The notes under the pieces are model-generated. The model ran no database searches. It had not been told where the DNA came from and was given only the letters and a program-made list of their open reading frames with translations. Source: Ralstonia pickettii (lineage in GTDB: Bacteria; Pseudomonadota; Gammaproteobacteria; Burkholderiales; Burkholderiaceae). Taken from it: 64,000 nt of DNA. This document shows, in pieces, positions 17,257 through 26,448 of this stretch (position 1 is the first letter of the stretch; every line of letters begins with the position of its first letter). The position numbers were made by a program, and so were the translations under genes. Location: NCBI RefSeq assembly GCF_030582395.1, contig NZ_CP104382.1:620001-684000 (forward strand), in the 5' to 3' direction.

Positions 17257-20200
17257 ATGCGTTCCGCCTCCGAGTTACCTGCCGATGCCTCGCCCGCTGC
17301 GGCGGAGCCTATCCCCCAGCCCAAGGGCTTGCCGTGGCTGGGCAACCTGCTGCAACTCCCGAAAGACCGCCTGGCCCAGACGCTTCTGGAAACCAGCCGT
17401 CAGTTTCCCCAAGGCCTCTACCAGCTCGACTTTGCCGGGCGGCGCGTGCCGTTCGTCTATTCCGCCGATTTGGTGGCTGAACTGTGCGACGAAACGCGCT
17501 TTCGCAAGCTGATCGGCCCGCCGCTGTCGTTCCTGCGGGCGGGCGCGGGCGACGGGCTGTTCACGGCGCATCAGGACGAGCCCAATTGGGGCAAGGCGCA
17601 TCGCATTCTGCTGCCGGCCTTCAGCCAGCGTGCGATGAAGGGCTACTTCGACGTGATGCTCGAAGTGGCCAATGCGCTGGCCGAAAGATGGGCGCGCCAG
17701 GGGCCCGACGCCGATATCCCCGTGGCCGACGACATGACGCGGCTCACGCTCGACACCATCTCATTGGCGGGTTTCGGATACCGTTTCGATTCGTTCAATA
17801 CGCCGGAGCTGCATCCGTTCCTGGCGGCCATGGTGGGTGTGCTGTCCGAAGCCATGGGCAAGCTCACGCGCCTGCCGCTCAAAGACCGCTTCATGCGCGA
17901 GCATCATCGGCGGTTCGAGCACGACGTGGCCGCCATGCATCAACTGGTGGACGAGGTGATCCGCGCGCGCCGTCAGGCAAAAGATGGCGCCAGCGGCGCG
18001 AGCGACTTGCTCGGGCTGATGCTCAACGCGCGCGATCCCGTGTCGGACGAGCCGCTGGATGACACCAACATCCGCTTCCAGGTCATCACCTTCCTGATTG
18101 CCGGGCATGAAACCACGAGCGGCTTGCTGACCTTTGCGCTGTACATGCTGCTGCGCCATCCGGCCGTGCTGGCGCAGGCATATGCCGAGGTTGACCGCGT
18201 GCTGCCGGGCGATACCGTGCCGCAGTATGCGCACGTCGCGCAGCTGGATGTGATCGAGCGCGTGCTGAAGGAAACGCTGCGCCTGTGGCCAACCGCCCCG
18301 AGCTTTGGCGTGGCGCCGTATGAAGACACGCGCATTGGCGGCCGCTACGCCATCCGCAAGGACCAGCGCGTGGTGACCGTACTGCTGGCGTTGCATCGCG
18401 ACCCCGCGGTGTGGGATCGCCCCGAAGTCTTCGATATCGACCGTTTCCTGCCAGAGAATGAAGCCAAGCTCCACCCGCACGCCTACAAGCCCTTTGGTAA
18501 CGGCGAACGCGCCTGCATCGGCCGCCAGTTTGCGCTGACCGAAGCCAAGCTGGCGCTTGCCGTGATCCTGCAGCGCTTTGCGCTGTCCGACCCATACGAC
18601 TACGGCTTCCAGATCAAGGAAACGCTGACGCTCAAACCGGACGGTTTCCGCCTGCGCGCGCGGCTGCGCAATGCGCGCGAGCGGCTGTCGATTGCCGCGC
18701 CTTCGCGCGCCGAAGCCACGACGAAAGTGGACGCCGAATGCGCGCTTGCCGGCGGCGGCGAACCGATGCACGTGCTGTATGGCGGCAGCCTGGGCACTTG
18801 CCAGGACATCGCCGAACAGCTTGCCGCCACTGCCTCGCGGGCCGGCTTCGACGCCAAGGTGGCGCCGCTGGACGCCATTGCCGACGCGCTGCCGCAGCAG
18901 GGCGTGCTGATCGTGGTGGCCGCCACCTACAACGGCCGTGCGCCGGACAGCGCCCGCACCTTGGAGGCGCGGCTCGATGCCACCGCTGCACTCACCAGGC
19001 AGGCAACCGGCTTGCGCTATGCCGTCCTGGGTTGCGGCAACTCGCAATGGCCTGCGTTCCAGGCGTTTCCAAAGCGCGTGGAAGCGATGCTTGCGGCAGC
19101 CGGCGCGCAAGCTATCGTGCCGCGCGGCGAAGCTGACGGCAACGCCGGTTTCGACGCCGCCGTCGAGGCCTGGACGCGCAGCCTGTGGAGCGCCCTGGGC
19201 GCCCGTCAGGCACAAGCCGATGGCCCATCGGTCCACGTTGACTACGTCGCGCCTGATGCGCTCCGTGCCGCCACGCTGCCGCCCGCCGCTCGCGCGATGA
19301 CGGTGCTCGCCAATGAAGAACTCGTCAGCGACGCCACCGGCCTGTGGGATTTCACGCGCGAGGCGCCGCGCGGCCCGACGCGTCATCTCACGGTGCAGTT
19401 GCCCGACGACGTGACCTACGCCACTGGCGACCACCTCGCCGTCTACCCACGGAATGCCGATGACCGTGTCGACGCGGCCATCGCGCGGCTTGTGTTGGAG
19501 GGCGATGCGCTCGTCACCCTGACCGCGCGCCATGTGCACGTTCGGCACTTGCCGCTCAACCAGCCGGTGTCCGTGCGCCAACTGCTGCGCGATTTCGTCG
19601 AGCTGCAGGACACGGCCACCGTGCGCGATATCACCGCGCTGCACGCGGCCACGCGATGCCCGTTCACGCGAGGCCAACTCGCCGTCTGGCTGGAAGGCGA
19701 TGAAGCGGCCGAGCGCTTCGACCGTGACATTCAGGCTCCGCACGTGAGCGTGCTTGATCTGTTGATCCGCTTCCCGGCGATCGAGCTGACGCTGGAGGCA
19801 TTTCTCGCGCGGCTCGGGCCGATGCGTCCGCGTTTCTATTCCATTGCGTCGTCGGCGCGGGTGTCACCGGGTGTGGCCGCGTTGACCGTGGGCACGGTGT
19901 CGGGGCCGGCTTGGTCCGGGGTGGGTACGTATCGTGGGACGGCATCGACCTACCTGATGATGCTGCGTGCAGGCGCGGAGATCGCTGCCGCCGTGCGCAC
20001 GCCCAATCCGCCGTTCGCACCGGACGCAGACGCCAGTAAGCCGATGGTGCTCATCGGCGCCGGCACAGGCATCGCGCCGTTCCGTGGATTCCTGGAAGAA
20101 CGCGCCGCGCAGCAGGCGGCAGGCGAGGCGGTGGCGACGTCGTTGCTCTGCTTCGGCTGTCGCCACCCCGACCACGACTTTCTGTACCGCGACACCTTGC

Positions 20201-20496
20201 GAGCATGGGAAGACGCGGGTGTGGTACGGGTTTTTCCCGCGTATTCCTGCGTGGCGGAGCATCCGCATCGCTTTGTGCAGCACGCGCTATGGGATGCGCG
20301 CGAAGCCGTGTGGAAAGCGTTCGATGCCGGCGCCACGTTGTATGTGTGTGGCGATGGCCGTGCGATGGCGCCAGCCGTGCGCGACACATTGATCCGCATG
20401 CACCAGGCGCGCCACGGCAGCGATCTGCCGACTGCGTCGGACTGGCTGACCGCGCAGATGCAATCCGGACGCTACCGGCAGGACGTCTTCAACTGA
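17257..20496 (+). CDS. CYP102-type self-sufficient cytochrome P450/NADPH-P450 reductase
   Basis: 1079 residues, the size of P450 BM3 (about 1050). Heme domain 1-480: I-helix AGHETT (282-287), ExxR ETLR (339-342), heme ligand Cys420 in FGNGERACIG. FMN/flavodoxin domain about 502-645 (MHVLYGGSLGTCQDIAEQLA). FAD/NADPH domain about 680-1079 with RFYSIASS (near 857), GAGTGIAPFRG (near 933) and YVCGDGR. The expected reaction is NADPH-dependent hydroxylation of fatty acids or similar lipids. Aligned by eye to BM3, Arg47 is kept (Arg62), Tyr51 becomes Phe66, and Phe87, which shapes regioselectivity, becomes Gly96 (LRAGAGDGLF). No strong ribosome site precedes ATG 17257. Monocistronic. Confidence 0.95.
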   Translation: MRSASELPADASPAAAEPIPQPKGLPWLGNLLQLPKDRLAQTLLETSRQFPQGLYQLDFAGRRVPFVYSADLVAELCDETRFRKLIGPPLSFLRAGAGDGLFTAHQDEPNWGKAHRILLPAFSQRAMKGYFDVMLEVANALAERWARQGPDADIPVADDMTRLTLDTISLAGFGYRFDSFNTPELHPFLAAMVGVLSEAMGKLTRLPLKDRFMREHHRRFEHDVAAMHQLVDEVIRARRQAKDGASGASDLLGLMLNARDPVSDEPLDDTNIRFQVITFLIAGHETTSGLLTFALYMLLRHPAVLAQAYAEVDRVLPGDTVPQYAHVAQLDVIERVLKETLRLWPTAPSFGVAPYEDTRIGGRYAIRKDQRVVTVLLALHRDPAVWDRPEVFDIDRFLPENEAKLHPHAYKPFGNGERACIGRQFALTEAKLALAVILQRFALSDPYDYGFQIKETLTLKPDGFRLRARLRNARERLSIAAPSRAEATTKVDAECALAGGGEPMHVLYGGSLGTCQDIAEQLAATASRAGFDAKVAPLDAIADALPQQGVLIVVAATYNGRAPDSARTLEARLDATAALTRQATGLRYAVLGCGNSQWPAFQAFPKRVEAMLAAAGAQAIVPRGEADGNAGFDAAVEAWTRSLWSALGARQAQADGPSVHVDYVAPDALRAATLPPAARAMTVLANEELVSDATGLWDFTREAPRGPTRHLTVQLPDDVTYATGDHLAVYPRNADDRVDAAIARLVLEGDALVTLTARHVHVRHLPLNQPVSVRQLLRDFVELQDTATVRDITALHAATRCPFTRGQLAVWLEGDEAAERFDRDIQAPHVSVLDLLIRFPAIELTLEAFLARLGPMRPRFYSIASSARVSPGVAALTVGTVSGPAWSGVGTYRGTASTYLMMLRAGAEIAAAVRTPNPPFAPDADASKPMVLIGAGTGIAPFRGFLEERAAQQAAGEAVATSLLCFGCRHPDHDFLYRDTLRAWEDAGVVRVFPAYSCVAEHPHRFVQHALWDAREAVWKAFDAGATLYVCGDGRAMAPAVRDTLIRMHQARHGSDLPTASDWLTAQMQSGRYRQDVFN

Positions 20497-20665
20497 CGCT
20501 CCCATACGGTTGCTGCTGTCGTGGTACGGCTGCATAGGCTGCCCGCCCGAGACGGGGCAGGGATGCGCCCCATGTTACGATTTGTCCCTCGGAGCACCGC
20601 GCTTTTGGCCCAGCGACGCACTGTCAAACGCGTCCGGCGCAGCGGCTCCGCGAGGAGAAATGAGA

Positions 20666-20956
20666 ATGTGGCGCCGAATCAAAGCGTCCTGGATGGCGAT
20701 CTTTCTGGTCACCCTGCTGGGTGTCGGGTACTTGTGGATGTACCGTTTTGAGCCGCTGCTTTCCGGTGAGGCCGGCAGCGATGTGTTCGTGTGGGACCGC
20801 TGGACCCACCGCGTCTGTGCGCTGACCGACAACGGCGAAGCCACGGAATGGCGTTGCGATAACGCCATGGAAACCGACGGCTCCAGCAGCAACACCAACT
20901 CGGATGTCTCGATCCGCAAGCGGATGCGCGACGCCGTGCAGCGCATCAATCTGTAA
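20666..20956 (+). CDS. Small single-span membrane protein, unknown
   Basis: 96 residues. ATG 20666 fits the GAGGAG ribosome site (20652-20657) better than ATG 20660, which would leave only 2 bp. A basic start (MWRRIKASW) and one transmembrane helix (MAIFLVTLLGVGYLWMYRF) are followed by a short extracytoplasmic part containing two Cys (about 48 and 61), then a polar tail. It ends before an intrinsic terminator. No family recognised. Confidence 0.7.
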   Translation: MWRRIKASWMAIFLVTLLGVGYLWMYRFEPLLSGEAGSDVFVWDRWTHRVCALTDNGEATEWRCDNAMETDGSSSNTNSDVSIRKRMRDAVQRINL

Positions 20957-20968
20957 ATCTTGAATCCC

Positions 20969-20996
20969 ACGCCCGCCGTTCGTCGCGGGCGTTTTT
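20969..20996 (+). terminator. Intrinsic terminator
   Basis: Perfect 8-bp stem ACGCCCGC (20969-20976)/GCGGGCGT (20985-20992), 8-nt loop, T-run to 20996. It ends the small membrane-protein transcript ahead of the convergent oxidoreductase gene. Confidence 0.85.
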
Positions 20997-21011
20997 CTTT
21001 CTTGGTCTTTC

Positions 21012-22166
21012 TTATCCTTTGCCGGGTTCTGCCGCGTCCACGAGTTCTGGCGACGGCACGGGCGGCAGCTTGCGCACCTGCGCAGTCTCCATGCGGCCCT
21101 GGCGCTGGAACGGCCCCAGGTTTTGCGGCTGCCCGGATTCCAGCGCGCGTTCGATGGCGGCCAGTACGCGCACGTCAGCCAAGCCTTCCTCGCCGTTGGG
21201 CTCCGGCTCCCGGTTGTTGAGGATGCAGTCCGAGAAGTACTGCAGTTCGCCGCCAAACTGGTCGGTCGCGTCAAACGCCTGTTCATGCGTCTTGCCGTCG
21301 ATGGTGGCCCGGTATTTAAGCCCCACACCAAACATGAAGCCCGGCGAGACTTCCAGATCGCCCTTTGTCCCGAGGATGCGGTACTGGTCGATGCTCGCGC
21401 CGCTGTAGCTGACGACGAACTGGGCGACGCGGTGGTCGGCAAAGCGCAGCGTGACGCTGACGGTGTCGTCGAAGTTGAACGGCAGGTCGGGGTCGCGCAC
21501 GCCACAGGCCGACACCTCGATGGGCTCTTCGCCAAAGAGATTACGCACCGCGTTGATGGGGTACACGCCCATGTCCGAGACGGGTCCGGCCCAATAGCCG
21601 TGATTGGCGCGGTGGTTGGACGGCGCCACCGATTGGCTGAACATGGCCGAGAACGCGCGGATGCGGCCCAGTTTGCCCGTACGTACAAGCTCAATCGCGG
21701 CCAGCGTGGCGGGCTCGAAATGCAGCCGATAGGCGATCATCAGTTTCGCGTTGCCGGCCCGGGCTGCCTCGATCATCGCTTCGCAATCGGCCTCGCTCGT
21801 GGCCATGGGCTTTTCAAGCAAAACGTGGACGCCGCGCTGCAGGGCGGGCAGGGCGTACTGCCGGTGCATGTCGTTGGGCAGCGCGAGGTAGATTGCGTCG
21901 ATGTCGCCCGAGGCAAGCAACTGGTCGTAGTCGGCATAGCCGTGGACATGCTGGATGCCGTAGCGATCGGCCAGTGCGGTGGCCTTGGCCTCATCGCCCG
22001 TGACCAGCGCCGTAACGACGGAGTTGCCGCTCTGCGCGACGCCGGGCAGAAATGCAGCCTGGGAAATCCACCCAGCCCCGACCACGGCATAACGCACCGG
22101 GCTTTGAACGGCGCGGGCTGGAGCGACTTGCAGCTCACCCGCAGCCTCATGAGAAGCAGTATTCAT
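21012..22166 (-). CDS. Gfo/Idh/MocA family oxidoreductase
   Basis: 384 residues from ATG 22166 (AAAGGAATTG upstream). The Rossmann motif is AVVGAGWISQ (about 27-36), then the family EKP motif (VLLEKPMATSE, about 112-122) and a C-terminal alpha/beta domain with NHGYWAGPVSDMGVYPINAV. These are NAD(P)-dependent sugar or cyclitol dehydrogenase/reductase features; the substrate cannot be read. It is the third gene of a minus-strand group with a P450 and an ABM monooxygenase, but a 152-bp gap allows its own promoter. Confidence 0.85.
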   Translation of the reverse strand: MNTASHEAAGELQVAPARAVQSPVRYAVVGAGWISQAAFLPGVAQSGNSVVTALVTGDEAKATALADRYGIQHVHGYADYDQLLASGDIDAIYLALPNDMHRQYALPALQRGVHVLLEKPMATSEADCEAMIEAARAGNAKLMIAYRLHFEPATLAAIELVRTGKLGRIRAFSAMFSQSVAPSNHRANHGYWAGPVSDMGVYPINAVRNLFGEEPIEVSACGVRDPDLPFNFDDTVSVTLRFADHRVAQFVVSYSGASIDQYRILGTKGDLEVSPGFMFGVGLKYRATIDGKTHEQAFDATDQFGGELQYFSDCILNNREPEPNGEEGLADVRVLAAIERALESGQPQNLGPFQRQGRMETAQVRKLPPVPSPELVDAAEPGKG

Positions 22167-22318
22167 GACAATTCCTTTGCAATCGTTGCGCACGGCAGCA
22201 TGCCGAGGCCGCGGTGTAGCGTGCTCCGCCGTGCGGGTGCTGACTGATTAAGCAAAGGTGGTGCCCGGTGGGGGCAAAAGGCGTCACATCGGGCCTGCAG
22301 GGGCGCCTTGCCCTGCGC

Positions 22319-22663
22319 TCAGGCGTGCTCCGCTCGGCTGTCAGTCGGGGCTTCGTCGCGCTCGGTCATGCCGTAGTCGCGCACCACGTGGGCAATGCGC
22401 AGGCGGTAGTCCGCAAACGCGCGGTCGCGGCCGACGTGCTGTGCGCCGCGATGCTGCTCCAGGTTGCGCCACGCCTTGACGGCCTCTTCATCGCGAAAGA
22501 ACGATAGCGAGAGCATCTTGTCGGGGTTCGTGATGCTCTGGAACCGCTCTACCGAGATAAAGCCGTCCACCTGCTCAAGCAGCGGCTTCAGCCGTGCGGC
22601 CAGGTTGAGGTAGGTGTCGCGCTGGCCCGGTGCGGGCTCGACTTCAAAGATGACGGCGATCAT
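22319..22663 (-). CDS. ABM-fold (antibiotic biosynthesis monooxygenase-like) protein
   Basis: 114 residues; AGGAGACTTGCC precedes ATG 22663. It has the ferredoxin-like ABM pattern: MIAVIFEVEPAPGQRDTYL at the start, LLEQVDGFISVERFQS, then LSLSFFRDEEAVKAWRN, the W-R-N segment typical of the family. Members include quinone-forming monooxygenases, heme-degrading IsdG-like enzymes and signalling homologues; this one is not specific enough to choose. It is 48 bp after the P450 and probably co-transcribed. Confidence 0.8.
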   Translation of the reverse strand: MIAVIFEVEPAPGQRDTYLNLAARLKPLLEQVDGFISVERFQSITNPDKMLSLSFFRDEEAVKAWRNLEQHRGAQHVGRDRAFADYRLRIAHVVRDYGMTERDEAPTDSRAEHA

Positions 22664-22711
22664 GGCAAGTCTCCTGTGGGGTGTCTTCGTGATGTGTTGT
22701 TTGGTGCAACT

Positions 22712-23863
22712 TCAAGCTTGAAAACGGGGAATGCGCGCATTGGGCGAAGGGCGGTATGCCACCTCGCCGAGCCCGGCAAGCCATCGGTCGACTTCCTGCA
22801 AGCTCAGCAGATGCTGCACCGTTTCGCGCGCGATGGTGGTTGCCAATGCATCGGCAGGGCAGCGGTGCGCGCCGCCGCCGAAGGTCCAAAGGCGCGGCGC
22901 CGTGCGGTCGATGTCGAAGCGTAGCGGGTCGGGGTTGGTTGTGCCATCCAGATTGGCAGCCGCCAGCAGCACCAGGATCTTGTCGCCCGCGCGCAGCGGG
23001 TGGCCGAGCAGCTCAACATCGTGCGCGACGAAGCGGCGTGTGTTCTGCACCGGCGCGTCGCGGCGCAGGACTTCGCGCACGAAGGGCTCGATGGCATCGG
23101 GCTGGGCGCGCAGCCGGGCAGTCAACCCGGCGTGCCGCGACAGCGCGACGATGCAGTTGCCGAGCAGCCCCGCGCAGGCGTCGTAGGTTTGCGCAAGCAG
23201 GGCGGCGAGATTGGCGATGTCGGTGTCGCTGTCATCGTCAGCGTCAGCGTCAGCGCCGGCGAACGGCGAGTCGGCAAAGCGCTGCTGCAAGCGGCCGACG
23301 GCGGCATCAGCCTGCGCGACGGCGATTGCACTGGCGCCGGGGCTCAGCGCTGCCAGGTACGCGGCAATGTCAGCCTGGCAGGCAGGCGCATCGGCACCAT
23401 TGCCCAGCAGCGTGTGCGTCATCGTGGCGAGCGGCACGCGAAAGTGGGCATCGGTATCCAGCGCGGCATCCAGGCTTGCTGCCTCGGGCAGCGCAGTGCG
23501 CGCATGCCGTTGCGCGTGGCCCGCCAGCGTAGACACATCCAAGCGGCCCAACGCAGTCATCACCTTGGCTTTGCGTGCACTGTGGTCTGGGCCGTCGATC
23601 TGGCGCACGAGGCGGCCGAAGAATTCGCCCGTGGGCGTCGCGGCCACGGCTTTGGGCACGGGCTCATCGGCAGGTCGTACGCGGCAGGCGGCGTTGCTCA
23701 GCACCGCGTCTACGGCTTCAGCGCTGGCGGCGACCCACCAGCACAGGGCGGCGTCGAAGAAAAACGGGCGTTGTGCTGCAAGTTCGGCGTAATAGGGAGC
23801 GGGATCGGCATGCACGATGGCTTGCAGCACATCAGCGGGCGGGGCGGTGTTGAGGGCAATCAT
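22712..23863 (-). CDS. Class I-type cytochrome P450 with atypical I-helix
   Basis: 383 residues from ATG 23863; an in-frame ATG at 23896 is possible and neither has a good ribosome site. Seen: ExxR EVLR (264-267) with the following R at 276-277, meander NLDGTTNPDPLRFDIDR, and heme motif FGGGAHRCPA with Cys335. The I-helix segment (about 225-238, QTYDACAGLLGNCI) lacks the acid-Thr pair of normal monooxygenases, so oxygen activation may differ. No ferredoxin or reductase gene is adjacent. It is transcribed away from the ArsR-like regulator and with the ABM gene. Confidence 0.85.
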   Translation of the reverse strand: MIALNTAPPADVLQAIVHADPAPYYAELAAQRPFFFDAALCWWVAASAEAVDAVLSNAACRVRPADEPVPKAVAATPTGEFFGRLVRQIDGPDHSARKAKVMTALGRLDVSTLAGHAQRHARTALPEAASLDAALDTDAHFRVPLATMTHTLLGNGADAPACQADIAAYLAALSPGASAIAVAQADAAVGRLQQRFADSPFAGADADADDDSDTDIANLAALLAQTYDACAGLLGNCIVALSRHAGLTARLRAQPDAIEPFVREVLRRDAPVQNTRRFVAHDVELLGHPLRAGDKILVLLAAANLDGTTNPDPLRFDIDRTAPRLWTFGGGAHRCPADALATTIARETVQHLLSLQEVDRWLAGLGEVAYRPSPNARIPRFQA

Positions 23864-23903
23864 CAGCGTGGGGCGCGGGAGTAAGATGGCTCTCATTGTC
23901 TGC

Positions 23904-23920
23904 ACTGGCCGCTCGCCAGT
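23904..23920. promoter_or_regulatory. Dyad in the P450/ArsR divergent promoter
   Basis: ACTGGC-CGCTC-GCCAGT, a perfect 17-bp dyad with 6-bp arms, in the 88-bp space between the divergent starts. It is a natural candidate operator for the adjacent ArsR-like protein; no binding evidence. Confidence 0.45.
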
Positions 23921-23951
23921 CACGCGCCAACAGTTTGGTCCCCAACGAACC

Positions 23952-24668
23952 ATGACCGCATCTTCCTCAGCCACTGAATCGACCACGCAGCCGGACATCG
24001 GCCGCGTGGCAGCCACCATTGGCGACCCCACCCGCATCCGCATGCTGCTGCTGTTGATGGAAGGCCGCTCCCTGACTGCCAAGGAACTCGCCTACGGGGC
24101 CGGTGTGGAGCCCGCCACGGCCAGCGCGCACTTGCGCCGGCTTGAGGCCGATGCGCTCATCACCTCGTTGTCGAGCGGACGCTACAAATACTTCGGGCTG
24201 CGCTCTCCGGCGGTGGCGGAGATGATCGAGTCGCTGCTGGTGGTTGCGCCTGAAAAACCTGCTGACCCGCGGCGATCAGTCGTGCCTGAAAACCTGCGTG
24301 CTGCGCGCCTGTGCTATGACCACCTGGCCGGGCAGCTCGGCACCGAGGTGTCGGAGAAACTGCTGTCGCGCGGCTGGCTGACGCAGCTCGATGCAATCCA
24401 CGGCGCCTACGACGTCACGCCCGAGGGTGAGCAGGCGCTGGCCGCCATCGGCGTCGATGTGAGTGCGTTGCGCAACGGCCGACGCCGCTTTGCATATGGC
24501 TGCATGGATTGGAGCGAGCGTCGCCCGCATCTGGCAGGCGCGCTCGGGGCCGCCGTGGCGGAGCGCTGCATCGCATTGGGATGGCTGGCGCGGCAGAAGC
24601 ATTCGCGTGCACTGAACATGACCGAGGTCGGGCAGCGCGAATTGCATGCATGGTTGCGCACGACGTAG
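23952..24668 (+). CDS. ArsR-family winged-helix regulator
   Basis: 238 residues from ATG 23952, the first start that leaves the divergent promoter free. The N-terminal winged helix shows ARSR features: AATIGDPTRIRMLLLLMEGRSLTAKELAYGAGVEPATASAHLRRLEADALI (described in parts; about residues 18-68). The ~150-residue C-terminal part carries a second winged-helix-like region (YDVTPEGEQALAAIGVD). It lacks the ELCVCDL metal site of classical ArsR, so metal sensing is not indicated. It probably regulates the divergent P450 group. Confidence 0.85.
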   Translation: MTASSSATESTTQPDIGRVAATIGDPTRIRMLLLLMEGRSLTAKELAYGAGVEPATASAHLRRLEADALITSLSSGRYKYFGLRSPAVAEMIESLLVVAPEKPADPRRSVVPENLRAARLCYDHLAGQLGTEVSEKLLSRGWLTQLDAIHGAYDVTPEGEQALAAIGVDVSALRNGRRRFAYGCMDWSERRPHLAGALGAAVAERCIALGWLARQKHSRALNMTEVGQRELHAWLRTT

Positions 24669-24685
24669 GGCCGCGCTGTTGTGCG

Positions 24686-25228
24686 TCAGTTGGCGCCGCC
24701 GATCGACTTGACGTAGTCGCGCTGGAACACGCACATGCGCAGCGCGTTGTGATACGCGCCATTGCTGAAGAACTCCTCGATGAGTTCACCTTCGCGCTGG
24801 AAGCCGCATTTTTCGTACACGTGGATCGCGCGTTCGTTCACTACGTCGACCACGAGATACAGCTTGTGCAGATTCAGCACCATGAATGCATAGTCGATGG
24901 CAAGTCGCGTCGCGGTTGACGCATAGCCGTGACCCTGCCAGCCGGGCGCGATAATGATCTGAAATTCGCCGCGCCGGTGGATGTAGTTCAACTCCATCAA
25001 CTCGACCAGGCCGACGGCTTCGCCGGCATCGTTCTCGCAGATGAAGCGGCGCTCGCGCTGGTCGTGCACGTGGCGGTCGTAGAGCTGTGAAAGTTCGGTA
25101 AACGTTTCGTACGGCTCTTCGAACCAGTAACGCATGATCTTCGCGTCGTTGTTCAGTTCGTGTACGAAGCGCAAGTCATTGCGCTCCAGCGGGCGCAGGC
25201 AAAGGTGGCGGGATTTTTCGATCACCAT
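24686..25228 (-). CDS. speG: Spermidine N1-acetyltransferase
   Basis: 180 residues from ATG 25228 (AAGGACA upstream). The whole protein tracks E. coli Spe[62 protein letters not shown] (acetyl-CoA loop Q-G-x-G) and NALRMCVFQ. It acetylates spermidine with acetyl-CoA to lower polyamine toxicity. It is convergent with the ArsR-like gene and apparently a single transcription unit. Confidence 0.93.
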   Translation of the reverse strand: MVIEKSRHLCLRPLERNDLRFVHELNNDAKIMRYWFEEPYETFTELSQLYDRHVHDQRERRFICENDAGEAVGLVELMELNYIHRRGEFQIIIAPGWQGHGYASTATRLAIDYAFMVLNLHKLYLVVDVVNERAIHVYEKCGFQREGELIEEFFSNGAYHNALRMCVFQRDYVKSIGGAN

Positions 25229-25283
25229 GGTGTTGTCCTTGTTGTGTTGAGGCGCCCGACATCGCGTCGACGTCCCAACGCGT

Positions 25284-26426
25284 TCAGCAAGGACGTGTCG
25301 CTCCGGATGCGTGCTTACGCTGAGGTTGCACGCGTCGGCGCCGATCCAGATACAGCCACCACCCTGTTGCTGCAAATACCGGCAGCATCAACGCTCCGAT
25401 CAACACTAGCACGACGCCGATCGGGCCGAAATAGCGTCCATTGTGAAGCGGCAACATGCCTGCCAGCAGGCGTTGCATTGGCGGCTTTGCAGCGAAGGAT
25501 TCGTTGCGCAGGACGGCGCCGGTAGCAGCGTCCAGGGTCAATCGGTTGAAGGCGCGGTCGTGCGGAGCATCGGCCGGCAGCCAGTTGATATCGACCTGGC
25601 CCGTGCGGGCATCGTCGATACGGAGGGTGGCCGTTCCATAGTTCGACGCGTTGTCGAGGAAAGCGTTCCACGTGCGCTCAATTGCCGCATCTTCGAGCGG
25701 TTTTCGCGGGACTTCCACCGGTTTTGCCTTGGAGGCAACGGGCATGCCGGCCAAGCGCTGCAGGCCATCGCGGTACCAGTCATAGGCCCAATACAGCCCG
25801 CTGAACGCGGCCAGCAGATACAGCGGCAACACCAGCGTACCGATGACGGTGTGCACGTCCCACCATCGGATGCGGCCCGCACGGCTCCACCGGATGACAA
25901 GCCAGCTTCGCCAGTTCGAGACGCGACGCGGCCAGCGCAGGTACAAGCCCGACAGCGCCATCACGACGAGCCCTATCGTGCTCGCACCTACGATCTGCTT
26001 GCCGATCTCATCGGCAAGCAACGTCCGGTGCAGCAGCTTGACGGTGGCAAAGAAGCGCTGTGCGCGCGCTTCGGGCAGCAAGGTGCCGGTGGCGGCATCG
26101 ATGTAGCGCAGCTCACCGCGGCTGCTCCCACCGTGTTTGCCGGGCGGCCACTCATACCAGACGCGCCACGGCTGGGTGGGGTCGGACGCAGCGGTGATGA
26201 AGGTGACGGGGCGGTCCGGCATGGCAGCGCGCGCCTGCGCCGCCACTTGCGGCAGCGTCGGCGCAGGGCCGCTGCGCGCGGGCATGGTGAGCACGCCGGG
26301 GTTGAGCGCGCGCAGCAGTTCGTCTTCGTACGCCATCAGCGCGCCGGTGGCGCCAACGACGGCCAGCACCACACTGGCCGACAACCCGATCAGCCAGTGC
26401 AAGCGGAACAGCACCCGTCGCAGCAT
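25284..26426 (-). CDS. PepSY-associated transmembrane protein, iron-uptake linked
   Basis: 380 residues from ATG 26426. It has the PepSY_TM pattern: a first helix with conserved His ([21 protein letters not shown]), then [11 protein letters not shown], a periplasmic PepSY region, [16 protein letters not shown], a central helix pair with [26 protein letters not shown], and a C-terminal [22 protein letters not shown]. Such proteins are commonly encoded next to siderophore receptors and are proposed to reduce or release ferric siderophore at the inner membrane. It starts 22 bp after the receptor gene and is very likely in the same operon. Confidence 0.88.
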   Translation of the reverse strand: MLRRVLFRLHWLIGLSASVVLAVVGATGALMAYEDELLRALNPGVLTMPARSGPAPTLPQVAAQARAAMPDRPVTFITAASDPTQPWRVWYEWPPGKHGGSSRGELRYIDAATGTLLPEARAQRFFATVKLLHRTLLADEIGKQIVGASTIGLVVMALSGLYLRWPRRVSNWRSWLVIRWSRAGRIRWWDVHTVIGTLVLPLYLLAAFSGLYWAYDWYRDGLQRLAGMPVASKAKPVEVPRKPLEDAAIERTWNAFLDNASNYGTATLRIDDARTGQVDINWLPADAPHDRAFNRLTLDAATGAVLRNESFAAKPPMQRLLAGMLPLHNGRYFGPIGVVLVLIGALMLPVFAATGWWLYLDRRRRVQPQRKHASGATRPC

Positions 26427-26448
26427 CGCTCGTTCGCCTGTTCGATGC

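Noticed and set aside
17761..19743. 660-codon open frame antisense to the CYP102-like gene
   Set aside because: High-GC shadow frame; the plus strand encodes a full, motif-complete P450 reductase fusion.
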